Below, piece by piece: positions 48,013-58,384 of a stretch of 64,000 nt of DNA. This stretch comes from Cylindrobasidium torrendii FP15055 ss-10 (taxonomy: Eukaryota > Basidiomycota > Agaricomycetes > Agaricales > Physalacriaceae), in the NCBI GenBank assembly GCA_000934385.1, contig KN880475.1, positions 1-64,000 of the forward strand. The letters are read 5' to 3'. The notes below the pieces were generated by a model. It saw only the letters and a list, made by a program, of their open reading frames with translations, searched no databases and had not been told where the DNA came from. Both the position numbers and the translations under genes were made by a program. Each line of letters starts with the position of its first letter. Position 1 is the first letter of the stretch.

Positions 48013-48918
48013 TCAACTTTCCACGGGGCTCTCGGTCCTCCGCTTCTTGGATTGCGGTTCCTCAGATGGTTCCTCCTCCCCGCTTGCATCGGCAACTTGT
48101 GCATTCCGAACGCCGCGCGCAGCTGCCTGCTTTGCTTCAATCTTCCTCTTCCTTTCCTGCCTTGTCTTCTCCCTCATAGCCAATTCGTCGAATTCTTCCT
48201 GGAGATGCGCCTTGAGCAAAGGCATGTTCTTCTGCTCTATGCCGCAGTGGAAGCACGACAGTGGGCCCTTGAGGAGCGCATCGTAGGCTTTATGGTCCAG
48301 GGATGCCATCTAAACAAGGTTATAGAGACAACCAAAGGAATGTGAACGTGTGCTTACCTTTCTGAAATACGTAGGCTCCGCATCGAACCACGACAAGACC
48401 TCGTCGATATCCAGGAAGAAGCCAAGTTTGGGATGGAATGAGTTGTAGTGTTTCTTGTTCTTCATACGCTCGGAGCACAAGTCTGCGGAGAGGACATGTA
48501 GATGGAGGTGGCTAGACGTTTACTCAGTATACATGATTCATTGTATAGCTGGCACACAGACTCACTCCATGGATGGTGCCCCATGAAAGCCCGTCCAAAT
48601 TCCCCACTTGAATCCATGTCGCGTCAGCATTTCCTCTTCAATCTCCTTGCGCAAGGACGCTGCCTCCGCTTTGAGCATCAAAAGGACATCCTTCGCTTGC
48701 TCCTTCTCTTCCAGTTTTAACAACGAGCGGAGGCTCCCGAGGTCCGACAAGCTTAAGCTTCGTTGTGGATGCCGAGGCACTATGAGAAAATGAAAGATAG
48801 ATTTCGGGAACGCGTCGTATATCGTGAGAGTTTGGTCAGTGTGACCAAAAAGCACAGAAGGTGGTAGATCTGCGGGGGACTTGACCGCATACTTTCGGAG
48901 TATAGTAAGGTGGGACAT
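48013..48918 (-). CDS. HNT3: Aprataxin-like protein Hnt3 (HIT domain plus zinc finger)
   Basis: The HIT domain begins MSHLTILRKYAVKSPADLPP and has SVLFGHTDQTLTIYDAFPKS, IFHFLIVPRHPQRSLSLSDL, then the histidine triad in HLHLHVLSAD and MKNKKHYNSFHPKLGFFLDI. After an intron the second domain starts SLDHKAYDALLKGPLSCFHC and KNMPLLKAHLQEEF, giving C-x2-C-x12-H-x3-E, the zinc-binding motif of aprataxin. A basic helix (REKTRQERKRKIEAKQAAA) and an acidic tail follow. Aprataxin removes AMP from abortive DNA-ligase intermediates at 5' ends. The final TESPVES is typical of a disordered tail. Nuclear localisation is expected from KSKKRR-type basic residues near the end (QSKKRRTES). Confidence 0.92.
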
Positions 48919-49307
48919 GGTGGGACGAGACAATGAGTAGTGACTCCGTGACGCGTGATGTCGCGTCGCGTCAAAGTCACGAGGCGGGGATTCGGAGTCG
49001 GAAGTTGGCATATGATGCCGATCGACAACATGCAGAAAGTCATTTCTGAGTTTGCCTTCTATCCCTCTCTTTCTCTCTCTCGCATAGGCCGAAGCTGCTA
49101 CTGCACTATCCTTACTGCTGGTGAAAATTAGGGTAGGTTGAGATTGTTCTATTATGATGTATAATACAGACATACATTGAAGGTAAACAAGTGGTACTGT
49201 AAATATTCAAGACGACGAGGACTAACTCCCCGTCATATCATAGCGAAAACCTTGGTAAGTAAAATGACAAAGGACGGTTCGATTATGGCTCAGCAACCCA
49301 GCGAAAG
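48919..49307. other. Intergenic stretch without a supported gene
   Basis: This is the promoter of the aprataxin gene and the 3' side of the WOPR gene (stop at 49308). The only open frame is an upstream extension of the aprataxin frame, which I treat as 5' leader. Confidence 0.5.
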
Positions 49308-50839
49308 TCACAGGCTCTCCCCGCTCCAGCCTGAGGTTGCTTGAGACTGCAGCGAATAACCACCGACGTTCACGCTATTTCCTTCGTACGGCTGAGTGCT
49401 TTGATAGTAGGCAGAGGCGGCAAAAGGTGAGTCCAAATCATAGGAATTGGACAGCCCTGTCGAGTGTCCTGACCCGCTGGCCCAATCGCTCGAGTCTGTC
49501 ATGGGCAACGCTGATCTGTGGCTCCGAGCCGTATTTCGTTGCGGAATGTGGTAAGGCGCTGTACGTGCGCTAGTCGACGCTCGGAGAGCGCCATCTCGGA
49601 CGCTGGAAGAGCTGTGACGGGTCGTCGACCAGGCAGACTGGTCCAAGTTGTCGCTACCCCGTCGGCTACTACTGCCAATGACCCGCAACGGTGAAAGCAT
49701 TGACCACTCTTCCGAGTTTGGCCGCGAGTATGAATCGAGCAGCTGGCGCGCGCTGGGCTGCTGATGCCGCTGCGCCCCATAGCCGGAGAGGGAATGACCA
49801 GAATCGTATTCCTCAACTTTGGGGCGGAAGGCGCGATGTGGCTGGTGTGGAGAAGTGGAATACGGCGTCGAGCCGGGGGAACTTGAAGCAATGGGTAAAC
49901 TGACCGGGCTCGCGGTGGATCGCTTGGGGGACGGGGTGTACGGGTCCCTTTGCGGCGTCGTCTCGCGCTCCGTCCTGCCAATGGTCAATCTGAGCTGGCT
50001 TAAACAAAAAGATACACGCACTGCACGAATTGCTCCCTCCCATCGGCCAGTTTCTCTATCTTTGGAGGCATGCGAAAGTTGGAAACGCGGAATTTGCGAG
50101 GTTCGAGCTCTAGGGCCATGATATCTTGCCGGCTCAATGGTGTCTGCATACGTGTCAGACGACGGCGATGGTGGCAAGCATAACTACTGACATCCAGTCT
50201 CCCTGCCCGCCAGTCAGCCATTGTGTAGTATGATATAAGGTGAAGGTCGGTCTGGTCGAGCGTGACGGTAATTGTCTGTCAATCATAAGCAACAGCGAGC
50301 GGGTATGTTTTCAGCCACGCACCTTCTTGATGAGCCCATCTGGCTTGAAGGTCCCTTGTTCGCTGCCATGCGATGCTGCGTGCGGCGAAGTGCTGTAGTG
50401 GCTGTTGTCGTAGGCGCGCCTTGATGTTCCTCGTGTCACCGTCCTGTCCATCATCTCGCGGTATATCTGCACGTCGTTTAGCAAGCCATCGAGAGCAAAA
50501 ACGACAGTCGACTTGCCAAAAAGTTCCCAACAATCCTGGACGGTGACCACACCATGCCGTCTGAAATGTTGCTAAGCGTTGCAGACCACCGCGGATGTTG
50601 AGCTACACACCTGTCCATCGTTTGATCCCAGACTCGTCCACCGAGAACACAAACGTTGCGCCGCTTCTAATCATCGTGCGCCGCTCTGTCTCGTTGAGAC
50701 GGCGGGTAATACGTGGGATGATGCCCTTGTGCGCGGCGTAGACGAGATGTAACGCCTGGAGAGTAGTATCCACATAGCCATGGAAAGCTTCAGGGGAAGG
50801 GGCGGCGGATAGAGATGATGAAGATCTTCGTGGTGCCAT
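49308..50839 (-). CDS. WOPR-domain transcription regulator (Gti1/Pac2 family)
   Basis: The first exon (start 50839) gives MAPRRSSSSLSAAPSPEAFH, then GYVDTTLQALHLVYAAHKGI, IPRITRRLNETERRTMIRSG and FVFSVDESGIKRWT. After an intron of 50 nt (50561-50610) it continues DGMVWSPSRIVGNFL. A 50-nt GC-AG intron (50467-50516) joins this to IYREMMDRTV, restoring the conserved WSPSRxxGNFLIYRE. The second WOPR half is FKPDGLIKK, then TITVTLDQTDLHLISYYT. The C-terminal half is Ser/Pro/Arg-rich and disordered. Relatives such as Wor1, Ryp1 and Gti1 bind DNA and switch cell type, morphology or virulence programmes. The KRWT motif includes a Thr that is a PKA site in Wor1. A 2.4-kb region without genes lies upstream. 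Confidence 0.92.
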
Positions 50840-53305
50840 AACTTTGAGGTTGTCTAACAAATGGGAGGTTGAGGTTAGCTTTGGATCCCCAGTAGCAAAA
50901 AGACGAGGCTATATGAGGGTACGCACGGCATGAACGTGACGTCCTTCCGCTAATACCGTGCACTCGACGCAAACCAGCCAGGCTCGAACTTTGTTTCCCG
51001 GTGTCCAACTTTTCCGTTTTACAATTGGCAGTTGCCCCCGAGCGATCGTCGAGTAATTTTCCCCTCATGAGCCATTTCTCGAGTTGCGCATTGCAGTGAA
51101 TCGGTAACGGTTCGTGCACCGTTAAGGGCTGGACATACGGAACGGGATAGATGAATGCCTTGTTTCGAACCGAACAGGCGACAAGGACTGCATTTCGGGA
51201 GCTTGTCTGTCCATTCTGAGGCCCAAGCCGCTCTTGGACCATTCGGAAAGATCCATTCCCCAGCGGGTCCCAGGGACAACGAGGTTGTTGGTCGTGGATG
51301 GCACACACTCCGCGTGCGTCTCTTACACAAGCGCCGTTCGTAGTCGTGAACAGCAGATGCAACAGATACCTATCTTCATCACACGCGTACATGGCAGAGT
51401 ACACCGTCAGATTCGGAGGTGGCCTGTTTCTAAGATGACGCTGAGATGCGTGGCGCGGCCCTCAAACTTGAACTGACAAACATGCATCGAACCTTACCAA
51501 GGTTCGGTTGACACCCCAGTCGTTATACTGTGGGAACTTCGGGTTATGTGTGGTAATCACAGGCCTTATTTCGTAGTTGAGAACCCTCTTCGAGCAGCTA
51601 ATCACCGCGGACGGACTCGTCGGTGGTGTGCGAGATCTAAGGCATCCAAAGCCAGGGCTCGAACTTAATAACCATGGTATATGGACGCACTCATTCCGAT
51701 GAGATGAAGTAGTTACCTACCATATAAACGCAAATACACAAAAACAAGGTCCTGCAAGAAGTTGAATAAGCGTGCAGACTTAAGGAGCTCAGGGCAGACA
51801 CACTAATTAGGAAAAAGAGACCTTCTCACTAATGAAATCATGTGCTTCTCCCATTGTCCCTGCTGGAACGTAATAGAACGCGAGGGGACCACACACCAAT
51901 TGCAAGTCGTGCCACTCGCGATCGGTTCTCAAGAAAGGGTCGGGCTGCGCAGAGATGCAAAAAGCACCGAAGGCAAGAAACAAGATGTGTCCATCATTTT
52001 GATGCATCTGGCAAGACGAACGCTGTAACAGACGGTTAAACGCGCAATATCACTACTTTGCACTCCATTTCTCTTCGGACACGGAGGTTTGCGGGCATAG
52101 TCAAGATGTATCGCGTAACAAAAGCACGGCGCCTGTAACCAACTCATTGTTTTAAGTAACGGCGATCGATCTAACAGTAGTAGACACTACTGTAAAGGAT
52201 CCCAATTGCCTCATTTTCTTGCCTCGGAATCCCTTCCCCCAAGTAGATCCAACTAGACTCATGCAACTCATGTACGACCAAGTCATGCTTCGACTTTGAC
52301 TACTGTGAGGGCACCCTCCTTAGTGCTACCTCATCCTGAATATGCGAAAACTCTATTTCAAGCCAAAAGGCGCCATGGCGAGGGAAGTGGATCCTGTGCG
52401 GTGGCCTCTGCAAAAGCTTGCGGTATTCACAGCGTATACCGGACCTCGATGTTCACGTTGTGGCGTATGCGTATTCGGAAAGTAGTATTAGGGAAGCTCT
52501 TTCACCCCTACACCTACAACCAATGCGTCCACTCACTGTGCCGTTATGCCGACGAGTCCCGTTAATCGAAGGACCATACACGAGCACTAGCGCTGTACAT
52601 ACTAGTGCAGTGGCGAGTGCTATCTTCAATGCATTGTAAGTAGTTGGCCGACTTCTCCAATAAACTGAACCACCTCCGGTGGCAGGAATAAAAGAGGACG
52701 GCCAGGTAGGAATAAAGAATACAGCACTTCGGAAAAAGATTATACTAATCCTTTGACCTTTCGGAGCACCCATTTAGCTTAGGTATAGATAACTTTTCCC
52801 AGTAGTGAAATGGCAGGAAAGTGTTAGGATACTTGTCAGTTAGTCGAGATTTGCGGATGGCGGTAGATGGAACAGCCCGTCTTTATGTATGATCGGAAGT
52901 TCGGCCCGATACTATCTGAAAGAAGGAAGCGTCGAAAAGGCAACATATCACAAAGTTCACGAAGCTGTGGAATGCGCGCTCGTCGTCCACCAAAACAGAG
53001 GAAAAATCGGTCCAATTTTGCAGGTAATATTGGACTATGACATATGTCAAGCTGGCTGTGCCAGCACTGAATCCACTTGGACAAATAAATCGAAATGCAT
53101 TGACTTTATGTACTGGCAGGACTTACCTGTTGATGTATGGTTGGATTGACAAGAACAGATGCATAAGCATGATGCTCGACATCTGAGCACACACTAGTAG
53201 TATGGGCGTGTGTCTGACTGACGGTTCGAACCACGACTCAAACCATAAAATTTGAACAACGTTGTTTGATCATATATGTCTTTGTTTTACTATAACAGTA
53301 GGTAC
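50840..53305. other. 2.4-kb region without a supported gene upstream of the WOPR regulator
   Basis: Many short frames occur on both strands (up to 204 codons at 50790-51404 minus), but none has a motif, a stable splice structure or protein-like composition. It is the longest gene-poor stretch in the window. It probably holds the WOPR promoter and long leader. Long regulatory regions are known upstream of WOR1 in Candida. A degenerate mobile element cannot be excluded; no terminal repeats were seen. Confidence 0.45.
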
Positions 53306-54920
53306 TTACTCATTCGTCTTCACCACCGCGATGGTAAATCCATTGATCAAGTTAGGCAACCTGATTCGAGAGTTCAGCCGCTGTCCTGGGCGCGCGAATG
53401 GGTTCAGCCCGGTCGTGTATCTCTTCCTCGGCGGAAGGGGAGAGATAATCTGGGGGATAAGCTCCACTGTATGTTCGGCAGACTGCTCCATGTAGTCCGT
53501 CGATCCAAAAGGCATGCCATAGAAATGCGCAAAACGAATGACATTGTACCATTCAGGGTACACCGTCAGCCCACCGTTGAGGGCTATTAGCGCGTGGGGT
53601 TTTCCGTAGGTGGGGATCTCTGTGTGGCCCGCCCAAGTTCTATCCGCACCGTGCAAGAAGATCTGGAGTTGGCTCCCACCGCATTCGCTTGGGGCTTCAT
53701 ACGTGAACACAGGTGTCTCCGGACTTGCTTTCCCCGCAATCGAGTTGGCCGTTTTCTTACCCTCCGCTACGATGTTATGGACGCGCTCGCCAAAAAGCAC
53801 GAGCTTGATGTCGTGATACGGAAGGAGCAGTGCGAGCTCGGAGAATCTAGGATATGTGAGATTATTGCAGTGAAGGTATGGCCACAAGATCTTCTTACAG
53901 CGGCAGATAGTTCAGCTCCACTTCGATACCGATGACATGGACATGCAAGGGCACCCGTTTGTTAACATTACCTGCGCCGGGACCTGCGACTCCAAGGGTG
54001 TCGACAAGCAGCCAGTAAACGGTAAGAGGGTAGTTCATGAGCAAGGAGGCCGGCGAAGCCATTGGAAGACGACGCCAATCGTGCCAGTCTTTCCAGCTTC
54101 GCAGGACTTCGGTGAGAAGCTTGGGACGAGCCGCATCTGGCTGGGAGAAGTCGCGGAAAGGTATGAAAGCTTTGTCAAGCTTCCAACCATCCACATCGTC
54201 CAGATGCGTACCCCGCAGAAGTTCGGTTCCATCCGTATACTCGAATCTTCCGTAAATAGCTTGCATGACTTCTTGAGCAGGGTTTGTTGTGTTTCTCCCA
54301 TCACCGTAGCCTTGATTGTATGGAATGTCACCCGAGCGGACGCTCCAGAAGCCCATATCAGCGATCCCAAGGACACCGAAGCGCGCGCGCGCCACATCAA
54401 CCCTGAATGACCCATCAGGCTCATGGCGGCCCCAAGGAAACTGCAAAATCATCGCTTGAATTTCCGGTAATCGTCTCATATGACGCTACGTGTCACTTAT
54501 TCAGTTGCGATTCGTGTATGTAGCCGCACAAAGTACCTGGTTATGGAGACACCAGTGCTTGTGAGACGATGTAGGATCTTGTGGTCCAATCCAATGTTTC
54601 TTGCTGCACTGAACTATGGTCAGTACTCTGAAGATTACAAGGTTACAGAAACATGCGTAACGCCCACTTACTGCCAAGCTGCAATAGAAGAATGCCTTGC
54701 ACCTGGAACACCTTTGAAGCTTTCCATTTGAAGGCTCTTGGCGACACTCATAGCATGAAGGTTGTTCTCCAGCGTCGTAATCCGATAGATCTTCGCCAGA
54801 GTCCAATCTTTTTGCTAGTTTGATGGCGGATTCGATAGGATTAACTAGAGCAATAGCGCGTTGAACATTCTCAGGGGAGCTTTTGGAGATGGCGTCCCAG
54901 AAATCAGCGTCCGTACTCAT
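53306..54920 (-). CDS. MYND-finger protein with Mss51-like C-terminal domain
   Basis: The N-terminal exon reads MSTDADFWDAISKSSPENVQ and then SDYDAGEQPSCYECRQEP. The MYND finger is SCYECRQEPSNGKLQRCSRC, KAFFYCSLACSKKHW and HKHWC across two introns. The C-terminal part holds MRRLPEIQAMILQFPWGRHE, KLLTEVLRSWKDWHDWRRLP, MNYPLTVYWLLVDTLGV and a strand-rich end: HVHVIGIEVELNYLPLFSEL, HDIKLVLFGERVHNI and KPHALIALNGGLTVYPEWYN. That alternation of VHVIGxExELN and LVLFG motifs fits the domain found C-terminal in yeast Mss51 and in many basidiomycete MYND proteins. Mss51 itself controls COX1 translation, but this protein lacks a clear mitochondrial presequence, so that role should not be assumed. Four exons or so; ends AVVKTNE. 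Confidence 0.87.
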
Positions 54921-55828
54921 TTCTGTAGTCGTGGTGGTAGACTAGAAGATTTCTTAACGCTTTAAAGCCGCTCGGCCGCCAGCGGCTCGCAGAACGATCA
55001 GTTCAGTGACGGGCGATCACGACGCCACTGGCTCTACTTACTGGTGCGTCGTGCAACGTCCATAGCTGATAACATGCCGGAAAGCTCGTTCTATTATCTT
55101 TTGACGAAAAAAGAAATAAGGGAAAGAAATTTATCAGAGAAAATCAAACCAGATTCATACTCAGTCAGACGACCACTTCACGGCGAAAGCAGTATGGTTG
55201 TCGCCAGTGAAGAAGTGCCACACCCTGCGTCCTTGCTACGTCCTTTGCGCTCCGATGGTCACCTATGCCCTCGAAATCACCAAACCCTTTATAGGCAACC
55301 CTTTCATGTATCGCTATGAAGTATTCCTTTCATTGAGCTCGACTCTCCAAATCTGTCTCCAGAATACGCACTACAGCATCTCTTTGTGTGTTTTTTCGAC
55401 CCGTAGTCCATGCTGGCGTGCGCTACAGCTCGAATCTTAGGCGCTACATGCACAAACAGGGCCCACTTGGAGCGCATCTCGTGGTGGTCATTTCGACGTA
55501 GTCGCATCCGCCAGTGCCGGGGGCTCGTGTTAAAGCTGCATACACTTCGTGCAGGTGTTGTCGAAGAATGGCCCTGTGTTTTGTCGAGATACGTGTAGAA
55601 TTCTCAAGGATATCATTGATGGGCTCAATCAGGGCTCAATGGGGACGAATCGATATTGCTCCCCGTCCAAAGGTCATCCCTAAACTCCAAGAGGACATAA
55701 AGGTCTGATTCCTTGCGGTAAGTAGTCAGCACAAAGTACACGTCTATATCCTGCTGCCCAGAGCTGATGCATATGTTGAGATATGGGAGTATGATACACA
55801 AAATAACAACAAAACAAGACGACATGGA
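54921..55828. other. 0.9-kb intergenic region, no firm gene
   Basis: This lies between the MYND gene start and the Shr3 stop. A minus-strand frame of 66 codons (55625-55825) is the most protein-like, with VYFVLTTYRKESDLYVLLEF, but no splice partner or motif supports a gene. An 11-bp direct repeat GGGCTCAATCA/GGGCTCAATGG lies near 55619-55640. Confidence 0.4.
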
Positions 55829-56536
55829 TCATGAAGGGTTCGGTGTTTTAGCGCGAGAGGAGGGCTTGGACTCGTCCTCGCTAACGACTGCGGTGTCGAC
55901 GTCGTGGATCTCTGCCCAGTGTCTTGCGGCCTGGAGGGCGAGGACACCGGTGAGTGCGACGGAGCACATGAGATTGGCGGATGCAAGGCCAGAAAGAGGC
56001 TCGCGCAGATGTTGAGGAAACACGTCGGTCAAGACGTGTTCAGGGAGGCCGGGTAGCGTGTAGAACACGGCTAACGTCGTTTCAGTGGATACGGGTACGT
56101 GTAAATGCGTCTCGCTTACTGGGGATCACGGTGGTGAGGTATGTGTACAATGTTGCAAGGAAGAGGACTAGGGAGAGTGAGCAAAAAAGCGTTGTGAATA
56201 GATGGTCTACGCACAGATGCTGGCCCCGTCAAACATCAGGTTTCCTGCTTCCCCATCCCGAATACTCAGTAATAGAGCACCCCCACCGACTGCAGTAATG
56301 GCGCTCATGCCCCAAAGGATGGCTGGAGGACTATTCGCAAGAATACGATAGTACGACACGGCTGTCCATAGCTGTTCATCGGTGACGGGGGACTTCCAAA
56401 GGGTGAGCGAGTCCGCGATCCAGTGGGTAAACAGCGAACCTGTGAATTATTCAGTTTGGAGGCATGGAATTTTACATGTGCACACACCAAGCAGAAAGCC
56501 GACTACGCATACAACGACGGAAATCCGAAAGCCCAT
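55829..56536 (-). CDS. SHR3: Shr3-family ER chaperone for amino-acid permeases
   Basis: Four exons join in phase. They read MGFRISVVVCVVGFLLG, then SLFTHWIADSLTLWKSPVTD, EQLWTAVSYYRILANSPPAI and LWGMSAITAVGGALLLSIRD, GEAGNLMFDGASIFLF, LYTYLTTVIPTVFYTLPGL, then SANLMCSVALTGVLALQAAR. The FTHWIAD, LW...YY and GNLMFDG(A/G)S motifs are hallmarks of Shr3. There are four hydrophobic spans and an acidic cytosolic tail (VVSEDESKPSSRAKTPNPS), as expected. Shr3 prevents aggregation of newly made amino-acid permeases in the ER and helps them enter COPII vesicles. A permease of that family is at 8.7-11.1 kb. The start is only 70 bp from the start of the plus-strand mitochondrial gene, so both must share one promoter. 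Donors include gtgtgt, gtgcgt and gtaagc. Confidence 0.93.
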
Positions 56537-56605
56537 GGTGCAGCCGCGAACGTTGGGGACAAGTACGGTCCTGATCCAAATTTCGACTCCGATCGTCCAT
56601 GTGAA
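56537..56605. promoter_or_regulatory. 69-bp divergent promoter shared by Shr3 and RsfS-like genes
   Basis: Only 69 bp separate the start codons of Shr3 (56536, minus) and the RsfS-like gene (56606, plus). Core promoter and both 5' leaders must fit here or overlap the neighbouring coding sequence. No TATA is evident. Shared control is inferred from the spacing. Confidence 0.5.
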
Positions 56606-57312
56606 ATGTTCTTGCCTTCGACCAGCCATACACTGCGCCACACTGCGCGCCTGCTCTCAACGACGGCGTGTAGGGGCTCGGCGACGCCCTGGTTTGTATA
56701 CGAGCAGGAACGCCCAGCACCAACACCAGCAGTAAATGTCCGCGCGCCAGCCGTCCCCGCCGAGGCGCCTGGGGTCCTGCACAAGCTGCAGGGCGAATTG
56801 CTTCAAGTTCCACATTTGGATCACAGCCACCTTCTAGTGACCCGGCCGTTGAATTTCACGCCGGGACCAGCCTTGCCACTTCGTGAACCCAGAGGACGTC
56901 GGCGGCGGGGTGGGACGTACCATGGCGAAGATGCGTTCGAAATGCCTACAGGAATATGGGACTGGCATGTCCTTGCTCAGGTGCGCTATTCACCGTAATG
57001 CAAGTTGTCATCTGATGTGTTTGTTGTAGGTGAAGGAGGGAACAGAAGGCCGAGGTGCAATTGAAGCAGTTCTACGCGTCGTCAGAAAGACAGTAAGCCT
57101 GACGCGACATATGAGGTCAACTGCTAATTCCTATTCTTGCCTAGCTTCTTGAAGAGCGCCCGGCACTGCCACTTCCACCAAACGCAAAGAAGCGTATGCT
57201 GAACGAATGGGCAATGGTCGACGCAGGGAAGTTCGCGGTGCATATCCTGAGCCAGACGGTGCGAGAAAGATACTTTACTCTCGATAACAAGCGCGACTAC
57301 TACGAGCAATGA
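56606..57312 (+). CDS. RsfS/Atp25-N-like mitochondrial protein
   Basis: The protein starts MFLPSTSHTLRHTARLLSTT, an Arg/Ser/Thr-rich presequence, and continues TPWFVYEQERPAP. A region HLLVTRPLNFTPGPALPLRE and WDWHVLAQ leads to VKEGTEGRGAIEAVLRVVRK, then LNEWAMVDAGKFAVHILSQT and VRERYFTLDNKRDYYEQ. The WAMVDAGKFAVHILSQTVRE pattern matches the W-x-(L/V)D-x-G-x-(V/F)-V-H-x-x-x-x-x-R-x-x-(Y/F) signature of the RsfS fold. Bacterial RsfS and human MALSU1 bind uL14 and block premature ribosome joining; in ascomycetes the fold forms the N-terminal half of Atp25. Here it appears alone, about 200 residues. Three exons. The fold assignment is moderate; the presequence and mitochondrial location are inferred. 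Confidence 0.68.
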
Positions 57313-57504
57313 AATACTAGCCCTATTCCTTGCTGCATGTCACCTGCTTTCTCTGGTTTCCAACATTTCTACAATGCTCCCACCCAAAGCGTCATGTACA
57401 ATGCGAGCTTTTGCGTCACCTTCTCCATGCATCCATACATAAAGACCAAGTCAGTGTGCCATATCACAATACTACAGACCAATTCCACAGTCACACTCAA
57501 CAAC

Positions 57505-57994
57505 ATGTCCATGAACGACCGCAAGCTCGACAACGCTACTGGCGTCGACACCTACCCTGGTGTCGCCAACCCCACTGCCTCAGCCAACACTTCCAACTCA
57601 TTAGATACCAACTTTGTATGTCCCTTCCTTCTTGAAGCTGTCCACTGTTCTCACTGCTGCTAGGTCACCGACCCCACTACCGAGTCGCGCGGCGCAGGCG
57701 CAGGTCCCAATTTTGACGGCGACCGTATGGCGCAGCGCAACTTTGCGCAGACCGCTGGTGTTGTCGAGGGTCGCCCGGGTATTATCGAGAGCACTCACAT
57801 TGACCCGCTTGACGAATCGAAATCTGAGGGTAAGTCCCCCGAATTCGACTACATATGAGGATGTAATAGGAATTCACAACGTTGCAGCCGACGAGTGGAA
57901 GAACACCAAACGCACCGGCCACCAGGGCGGCGGAGGCGTCGCAGGGACGGCTAAAGCTGCTGTCGACACCGTGAAGGAGGTTTTCCGCAAGTAA
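57505..57994 (+). CDS. Small hydrophilic protein of unknown function
   Basis: Three exons give MSMNDRKLDNATGVDTYPGV (start 57505), then SLDTNF and VTDPTTESRGAGAGPNFDGD, RMAQRNFAQTAGVVEGRP, IIESTHIDPLDESKSE and, after another intron, ADEWKNTKRTGHQGGGGVAG. The protein ends AAVDTVKEVFRK. About 125-130 residues, with no hydrophobic core, rich in Gly, Asp, Thr and Asn, and likely disordered. Composition resembles small hydrophilic stress-induced proteins of fungi, but no family is recognised. An ATG at 57337 upstream would add residues that look like 5' leader; one at 57511 is also possible. Confidence 0.65.
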
Positions 57995-58384
57995 GATGCG
58001 CCCAACGACGTCGTAACAAATGTACTTAGTATTGTCGAATAACCATTGTATTATTAGTAAAAAACCATCGGTCTTGTTCTGTCACTGCTTCTTGTTGTAT
58101 ACCAGCCGAGGGTCCACGCAGCCCAATTCTGCAGGTGAAGCACATCGATAGCCAAAAAGCAAAACAAGACATACAGTGGATACATAACGACAAACATGCA
58201 TAGAAAGACGTAGTACATGTCATAGAATGAGCAAAACATAAATAACCGCAATAAATACAGCACCAAAGCCTTGACCCGACTTCAACCGCGGAGTGATCCA
58301 GCAGAAGTGCGGCCAACGAATGGATGCACCAACGTCGAGGCTGCATGCTAATGAGGAGTAGTACCCACTGACGCCACGCATACC
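57995..58384. other. Tail-to-tail intergenic stretch without a supported gene
   Basis: Between the small hydrophilic protein stop and the Sfi1 stop. An open minus-strand frame (58026-58463) is rich in Cys, Leu and Phe but lies in the 3' region and lacks support. No RNA gene noted. Confidence 0.45.

Noticed and set aside
50790..51404. 204-codon minus-strand frame upstream of the WOPR gene
   Set aside because: It overlaps the WOPR start in another frame, has many Cys, Arg and Ser with no domain, and no family resemblance.
53222..53233. GGTTCGAACC palindrome resembling a tRNA T-loop
   Set aside because: No acceptor stem or anticodon arm could be folded around it on either strand.
55044..55825. 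Short frames between the MYND and Shr3 genes
   Set aside because: No motif or phase-compatible splice sites join them, and composition is random except one 66-codon frame too short to judge.
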